Source of the DNA: Scytalidium lignicola
Taxonomy: Eukaryota > Ascomycota > Leotiomycetes
Length of the DNA stretch: 64,000 nt
Assembly: GCA_002812745.2 (NCBI GenBank)
Contig: NCSJ02000010.1
Span: 62,001 to 126,000 of the forward strand
Reading direction: 5' to 3'
The notes beneath the pieces were generated by a model that did no database searches, was not told the origin of the DNA, and worked only from the letters and a program-made list of their open reading frames with translations. A program made the position numbers and the translations under genes. Shown here piece by piece: positions 57,769 through 64,000 of the stretch (positions within the stretch are counted from its first letter, which is position 1; every line of letters starts with the position of its first letter).

Positions 57769-60236
57769 TTAAACCAACCTAAACGCTTGAACCCGCTTCT
57801 TGCTTCCTTCAAGTGCCGTCTTCTCTGCATCCAAGTCATTGCGTATCTGAACTTTCTCCGGGTTCTCGCCAGCTATGCTATTAAGTAGGTCTTTATTCTC
57901 TTCCGGATACAGTTTTTCGGAAACATATTTAGGCGTGAATAACCTAAGCGGTCCCTTAGCACCAAGTAGGTGCCGCTCTATGACCTGCAAAGCAACGTTG
58001 TCGATGAATCGATACGTCGCCACCTCACTATACGCCTTGAGGCTATCATGAATTGTAAGCACGCCAACAAGAGGTTCCTGCTGCAGCAAGGATTGCATGA
58101 TGAATGCCAATTCAACCGTGGCAGATTCCTCCCTGGAGGTTCTTGGTTTTACCTCCACTGATTTCTGTACGTGTGGATATTTGGACTGCATTTTGGCTGT
58201 AAACTCTGCGACTCGAGTATTGTGAAACCTTGTCTGCATAACCCCTCTGTAGGGATGAAGCGTAAGCATTTGGGAGTCGTACTCATTTGCAATCAATCGG
58301 TGTAGTTCGGATTCTGCATCCTTCATAGCCTTCATAAAGTCATCCTGCAACCAATTTTGGATATTGCTGCGGAGTTCATCATCCGGACATGCCTCACGGA
58401 ACAAGGCACTGTTAACTGTGCTTACGGTACTTTCTGCTTTTCTGAGAGCTTCAAATGCTATCTTTTCCCAGTTTGCGATCTGTTCTATCCACAGTCTCTC
58501 ACGCACTTCAAGGTTGACTTCGTTGTCAAACTCAGTCGCTCTATAATCCTTCATTGCGTTTTGGATCCATTTATATGTAGGGAACTCCATTAGGTGCTGC
58601 GGCCAAACCGCAGCCTCAGGAGTCTTTTCAAGTACTTCAGCATCGTCCTTTTCGTCTCTAAAAGGGTGGACAAGGCCATGTTTTTGCATGGTGTCATGGA
58701 ATGTATCAAGATTGTCTCGAATCAACTTCCTGGCTCTCAGGTTCGGATCATTTGCGTCCCAATAATGCCCACGTAAAGCTCTTTCAGACATTTTGGAATA
58801 TTCAAATGCAATATCTGTGAGCTGGACGTATTGTTGATTATTATCCTTACGTGGTGGTCCAAGGTCTGAGATCTTTTTCAAGCAGGAATTTAGCCTGATA
58901 TCAATCTCGTTGAGCATATTTGGTATGACGCGTTTGATGTGTGCGTGACGCATCCTGATAAGTGCTTTCTTCAAATTGTCTCTCCCCAATTTATCCCGAG
59001 GAAGATCTGTCCATTTAGAACTGGCAAATTCTTCATCTTCTAGCTTGTCCCGTTCAACGTCGCTGATATCCTTTTCAGCTTTCGCGCGGTTTCTCAAGCC
59101 GTACCAGCCTTCTTTCAAGTAACATGGGGATTTTGATTTGTCATTATGAATAAGATCCAAAACCTATAGCTGTTAGCTTGTAAATAATATTAAAAACTGC
59201 GCACCACTTACCCAGTCTCCTGCACCCTTTTCCTTTCTGTCGCACTTGTTGACGACACCAATTGCCCTCGATTCCGCATCTGGGAGAGCCTTGAGAACCT
59301 GGGAGATACCATGTCTCTCTAAGTCGACAGGAGCGTCAATGACAACACTATAGTTTGTGAGCATTCGCCTACATCAGGAAATACTTCGGCTGTCATACAC
59401 CACAAGGCTCTGAGAATTTCTGAGATAACTTTGTACTAATTGTTTTGCAATGCTGTGTTCAGATGTTTCCCGAGATGTTTCATCGTCCTCTGATATTATT
59501 GGTTAGTGCTCTGAAATACAAGGAAGGCTCGTGATTACCAACCGCGAATAAGACCAGGTAGATCAACAATTGCAAAATTTGTCTCGTGAGGTCCTGATCG
59601 TTCAATACGTAAGACTGAGTTACTGAGACGACTAGTACTCCTTCCTCCAAAGCCCCTCGATTTTGGTGCCGGAGTTTCTCCCAGGATCACCTTCTCTGCC
59701 TAGGAAATTGTGATATTGGTAAGTATAAAAAAAAACTCAACAAAATAGGTTTAGAGACATACTTGTTCAAAGATACTTCCCATATTTTTTACGTCAAGGG
59801 TGTTTAAATCGTCAATATCCCTTGGGCGCCATGCTTCCATCGCTTTTTTCCTTTCAGGACTTTCCCCGTCACCTGGTATTATAGACACACTAACAGTAGT
59901 TGGACGCCCCGAGGCTGTCCTTATGAGACGAATCTCCGTGGCAAATCGAGTACACATTCCATCGTTCATATGGAAAGGAATCTCTGTTACAGCTTGGAGA
60001 ACGGAGCTTTTACCGGTGCTTTGGTCACCAACGACTACCAACTGTGCTTATTTTTAGCAATTTGAAATCGCAAACAAAATCGTTGAGAAATATACCTGAG
60101 GCAAGTCGATATACCGTGACAAACCCAACTTCTGGAGATCATCCACGAGATCGAGTTCCTGACGCGTCCGATCATCACTAAAATCATATCCAATCTGACC
60201 TTGTAAGTCTTCTTCAGCAGATTGATGGTCGGCCAT
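57769..60236 (-). CDS. Dynamin-family GTPase with GED
   Basis: Exons 60236-60096, 60041-59763, 59699-59543, 59489-59399, 59368-59212 and 59163-57769 give about 739 residues. The GTPase domain shows the P-loop GDQSTGKSSVLQAVT (near residue 52), switch 2 DLPGLI and the G4 motif NKCD. A stalk region and a C-terminal GTPase effector domain (YRFIDNVALQVIERHLL) follow. No PH or proline-rich domain is seen, so it belongs with the Mx/Vps1-like fungal dynamin relatives that expand in filamentous ascomycetes, rather than the single core Vps1 or Dnm1. Likely action: membrane scission or remodelling. Between exons 4 and 5, a 30-nt stretch (59398-59369) holds an in-frame TGA and must be removed for the frame to stay open; see findings. 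Confidence 0.85.
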
Positions 60237-61997
60237 CTTGTATTGACTTTGGTAAGGTGATGTGGAACTAGCCAAATCACGAATATAATGATCTTTAGAA
60301 GGGTATTCAGTACAAAGAAACAAATAATCTAATAATTCTGCATGTATAACAGCGGAAGAGCTGAGATTAATATTTTTTTTAAAAGGGCAGGTGGGCGGAT
60401 CAAGAGCTACTTTTAGTTAGTCAATCAATCAATCAGTAAGGCTCCGCTCCTTGGGCGAGAAATCCAACATGACTAGGATAAATTGAAACCACGACGAGGC
60501 TGTGAAGTTGTAGAATAGTGTGGCGGCAGAGCCAACGGAGAAATCATGAAGGAGAAGGATAGTCTGGCTGAGAATGTATGAAACAGGGTGTCTGGATAGC
60601 TTTGCTTCCTCTGTGTTTTCACGAGCAATAGAAGGATAGATTTGACCCTGAGTAGAAATATGGTCTCTACAACGACTAATAAATGGGAGCCCAGCGCGGT
60701 AAGAAAGAAGGGAATAAACCATTCAGGGGACTTCCAACACCCATTCCGGGATTAGAGTGCAGCTGCAAGTACAAAACATTGTTCCAACATGCAGATTAGA
60801 TGGCGGACGGCATGAGAATAGGGCTTGCATCTGCAACCACAACGGACTCAGCCTTGCAGGTGACGCGACCCTGAAGCACATACTGGTTCATCGCCGCTGT
60901 GCCCAGCTGTCAATTGGACGGCTGGTGTGATAAGATGTTGGATCCTCTGCTTCCTCTGGGGCCGTCTCCCGATCTTCACCGGCGTGTCCGGAAGAGAGAA
61001 GAGATCCGGACGTAGTTAAGCTGATAATCGAGGAAATGGGGTTCTAGCCCCGCAGTCTGCCGTATTTACTCATGGCTACCGTGCAAATTGACAGCACTAA
61101 AGAGCAAATCATTCGCTAAATATGCCACATAGTGGAAAACAGGGGCCGTAGCTGCATACCGGAAGCCGTGAGTCAATACGGTGTTGCATTCGACAAGCAT
61201 AATTAACGCCATGGCAATTTCTTCTGTTCCTTTCCTGGATTGTACGGAGCACTGTACTTTTAGTATCCAAGCGCAGGTCGATCATATCACGCCATTCTTG
61301 CCGGACGGAGGAACCGTGGGTCTCTCGGCGACCCGACAGACTGGATACTTGCAGCGGTATGAAACATACTCGAGGGTTTCAGGTACGTGTGTACGGAAGT
61401 ACGGAAGCACCTGGTCATGAAGCGCGACTGCTACCGCGGCAGCCACGGCGCTTGCAATTTAATTCGGGCGGGATGCGCACGGCCGCTAAGCCCTGACGGG
61501 AGCTAGAAACAGACGTATCGGGGAAATATCCGACAGGTGAAGAACCAGTGGTGGCATTACTTCCTCTTCAATGATGACGGGGACGAGCAATCTGATATAC
61601 CTGTATTCACAAGGTCTAGAATCTGCAGAGCATTCTTGTGCAAGGGGCGAATATTGTACTTCAGGCTGATCATCGAGCGTGATCCTCTCAACAGGCATGA
61701 CATATGACATAATTAGAGACTTTCCATCTGCAATCTTCTCGCTTATTATTTAGTCTTAACTAACGACATTGTTTAAAAGAACTCCAGATGAGCCTCGAAA
61801 CCTGCCCGATCCTGCCCAAAGTGCCAGCCAACATCTCATACCCTCCCGGATCCTGATAAACGCTGGTTCCCAAAGTCCCCAGTATAACCTTGACATATCA
61901 GTAAATTCCGGTACCCATTTGCAAGTCTAATAGACAAAAGCGTAAGCAGAGTGAGTATATTCTGCTCTTCTTACTATTCATCTATCCTATCATCCTC
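60237..61997. other. Intergenic region
   Basis: About 1.75 kb. Short open frames on both strands (for example 60429-60722 minus, 61181-61420 plus) have no domain, intron or conservation I can see. No tRNA found. Confidence 0.4.
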
Positions 61998-62886
61998 TCA
62001 GCCATTGGTTTCTAGGCGTTCCATTGTCGGCAATGGGGTTAGCCAGTGCAAGTGTGCCAATATGAAAAAACATTGTCGAAGGGACACCTCGCCGCTGAGA
62101 TTAAGGAAAGGGCGTGACGGAATGTGTCGAGCATCATGGTAGATCACATCCGTGTGGTGAAGCTCCCATTGACCATTTACGTATTCGCTCTTCAAAAATA
62201 CAGTCTGATCATAATTGGTGAGAAAACCGTATTTCATATGCAGGTCAAACATATACTTCGAAACCTGCCCTGTACGATCAAAGTCTATTAGCATGGCATG
62301 ACACCTTCGACGGAAGATAGAAAAAGAGAAAGGATCTGCAGCTACAAGCTTACTACTGACCAATCATTTTTCTGAAGTATATCTTATCTCCTATGTCGAT
62401 GTGGTTCTCAAGAGAATGATCCTCTACCCAGGGAACTTTGATTTCCCCCACAAACTGCAATGCTCCCTGCTCGTCTATTCCTACAGCGTCCGGTATCTTT
62501 GTATAATTGTTTGCGGTACATTTGAAGTCTCCGAATGACAGTCCAATTTCTTGGGACTTGAAGACGGCGGTCATAATTTGACCAATGTTTTGCTGAAAAC
62601 GGCCCTGAACACCATGTTCATCACCGACATGGACATGCTCAAAAGCTGTGTTCAACGGCTTGATTTCACCAACTGGTCGATGGGACAAGGTCGATCTGTG
62701 TTTATTCCACTGGTTCTCATTAAATGACGCCATGACGTCTTCCTTGAAGTTGTCCCAAACTTCAAGAGGTCCGATGAAATTTATATCACGGATGCTACTG
62801 TTCTCTGTGCTGCTTGGTCCGACTAAGAGATGGGGAAGTGGTTGCTGAACCAAGTCTTTTGCTTGTAGAGCTGTGCCGAATCCCAT
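61998..62886 (-). CDS. PD-(D/E)XK nuclease-like fungal protein of unknown function
   Basis: Two exons, 62886-62361 and 62269-61998, give about 265 residues. The segment KIPDAVGIDEQGALQFVGEIKVPW has the spacing of a PD-(D/E)XK nuclease core: PD on one strand, then E-x-K on the next. The C-terminal half, starting GQVSKYMFDLHMKYGFLTNY and including SLRQCFFILAH, recurs in many uncharacterised fungal proteins that pair this fold with kinase-like genes. The 91-nt intron splits the GQVSKYM block and joining it restores the motif. Whether the protein cuts DNA is unknown; the fold is also used for non-catalytic roles. It is immediately followed upstream (same strand) by a kinase-like gene at 63333. 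Confidence 0.7.
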
Positions 62887-63332
62887 CTTTAACTAATTTT
62901 AAAAAGTATGTTTCTTAAATTAAGAAGTGTACGGCAAAAGAAGCCCACAGGAACCAGTAACTGGAGACAATGTGCGTTGAGACCAGTCGAAGGTGAAGTG
63001 GTTGTTGTTTTGACAAAAATAGAGGTTGCTGAATAGTTGTTTTTGGAAGCACGCGTAGTCAGATAGTTGTCTATGTTGCCAACATGGTGATGGCGGCCTA
63101 GAGTGCCACTTCCCAAGTTGTCTAGCGTCTTCTATTGTATACTTTCTAATTCGGAGCCTGGTAAAACGTTAAACATTACTACTAATGTCTACGGTGAGGT
63201 TAAATTATTTGAGAAGTTTTGGACAAGTAATCAATTCTATTTCCTAATGGCTTATCAAAGCGAATAACTCTCAAAGGGAAACAGGATAGGTTCTCGTTGT
63301 GAACATCTCAATGGTAGACGCCTCGAAATCTA
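62887..63332. other. Short intergenic region between the nuclease-like and kinase-like genes
   Basis: About 445 nt, both genes on the minus strand. No gene or repeat seen. Confidence 0.45.
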
Positions 63333-64000
63333 TTAAAATTTCCAGTCATCAGTTTTTCCATCCCAGTCAAACTTCCACCATTTACAGGATCTGGGTGCAA
63401 CTGCTAATCCCCATTGAACCAGTGTTGTGATCTTCCAGTTATCATCCTTGTGTACCGGATAGCAGTTTCTAAACCCAATGAAATATCTATAGATTATTAG
63501 TAAACAAACTTAATTTTGAAAGGAATATTTAAGAAAATAGCATAAATAAACAAATAAGGAGGAGTTATATACATCATCTTAGTATTGGAGTCCCACAGAA
63601 TGTTTTTTGCTCTAGGGCCTTCAGGATAAAAACCTAATTTCAAGAGTTGCCTGTCTCCATGTTAGTTCTATGCTAGATCAGTGGGTATTAATAAGAAAAA
63701 GGACTATGAACGCACTTGTATTCCTTCTCAAAGACTTTCCGGATCTCATTCCGCTCATTAGAGGAAAGACGCCAAAATTGAGCTTCTCCAAGGTTGTCAC
63801 CCAAGGGTACACCAGGTAGTATGTTCCATATAAGGTAGGTGATATAACCTCCTGGCACCAAGCCTTGGTCATCTTGTTTGTCTTCCTTGTACGCAAGCAG
63901 GATAGGTGTGATCTTAGAATGTCCATCAGTGAAAGATTTGAGTGCGTTAAGTTCTTCGTGAGCACGCGATGAGGCTTGCTGGGCTCTTTCCTGGGCTGAA
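63333..64000 (-). CDS. Protein-kinase-like fungal protein, C-terminal part (5' end outside window)
   Basis: Exons: partial 64000-63716, then 63650-63573 and 63486-63333. The visible 170 or so residues follow the pattern of fungal kinase-like/aminoglycoside-phosphotransferase-like proteins. An Ala/Gln/Glu/Arg-rich helix leads into ALKSFTDGHSKITPILLAYK. GLVPGGYITYLIWNILPGVPLG corresponds to the hinge region, and PRAKNILWDS with YFIGFRN stand where the catalytic loop and DFG-like strand would be. The His-Asp of a classical catalytic loop is not seen in this part, so activity is uncertain. The start and N-lobe lie to the right of the window. It is tandem with the PD-(D/E)XK-like gene, which it may accompany functionally. 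Confidence 0.6.

Noticed and set aside
60429..61710. Small open frames between the dynamin and nuclease-like genes
   Set aside because: Overlapping, on both strands, with no domains or splice-supported extensions.
1..64000. CRISPR arrays, bacterial-type operons, riboswitches
   Set aside because: None found; introns and gene families show fungal nuclear DNA, where these are not expected.

Overview
The window is nuclear DNA of a filamentous ascomycete (Pezizomycotina; a Leotiomycete such as a Helotiales member is my guess). The basis is many short spliceosomal introns of about 45-70 nt with GTA/GTG donors and YAG acceptors, Zn2Cys6 regulators, HET and NACHT-ankyrin proteins, LysM/chitinase genes, and a long AT-rich block of mutated LTR retrotransposons that looks like repeat-induced point mutation (RIP). 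Exon joins below were read by eye from frame continuity, family conservation and splice consensus.

Layout. 1-1.0 kb: 3' part of a HET-type protein. 1.2-3.0 kb: MFS transporter. 4.0-7.0 kb: a TauD-type dioxygenase and a class V PLP aminotransferase-fold enzyme, convergent. 7.9-8.7 kb: bZIP factor. 9.6 kb: tRNA-Gly(GCC). 9.9-10.8 kb: small WW-like gene. 11.3-21.7 kb: a likely catabolic cluster made of tannase/feruloyl esterase, AtuA/DUF1446 protein, Zn2Cys6 regulator and ACS-type MFS transporter. The genes form two divergent pairs, and both shared promoters carry CGG-N9-CCG sites. 22.6-26.9 kb: second Zn2Cys6 regulator and a secreted glucanase-like hydrolase. 28.1-29.8 kb: HExxH metallopeptidase with an in-frame stop after its signal peptide. 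31.3-37.6 kb: a large LysM/chitin-binding/GH18 chitinase followed by a decayed triple-LysM gene. 38.2-44.6 kb: NACHT-ankyrin protein. 45.2-55.0 kb: remnant of a pogo/Fot1-like transposon, then a RIP-degraded Ty1/copia element interrupted by a Ty3/gypsy element. 55.0-57.3 kb: cytosolic threonyl-tRNA synthetase cut off at the retroelement border. 57.8-60.2 kb: dynamin-like GTPase. 62.0-64.0 kb: a PD-(D/E)XK-like protein and, at the edge, a kinase-like protein.

Two themes stand out. First, the 11-22 kb cluster reads as a small aromatic-ester or branched-acid utilisation unit: a secreted esterase, an intracellular AtuA-type protein, an importer and a local regulator, tied together by repeated CGG-N9-CCG motifs. 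Second, 28-45 kb groups secreted protease, chitinase and LysM genes with a NACHT-ankyrin receptor-like gene next to a transposon graveyard, typical of an accessory, fast-evolving compartment.

Caution on sequence quality: nearly every N is a single base touching a homopolymer, and several otherwise intact genes carry one-base frameshifts (tannase, chitinase, ankyrin gene, probably the bZIP gene). Some apparent breaks are therefore probably consensus errors. The truncation of the tRNA synthetase coincides with an NN.
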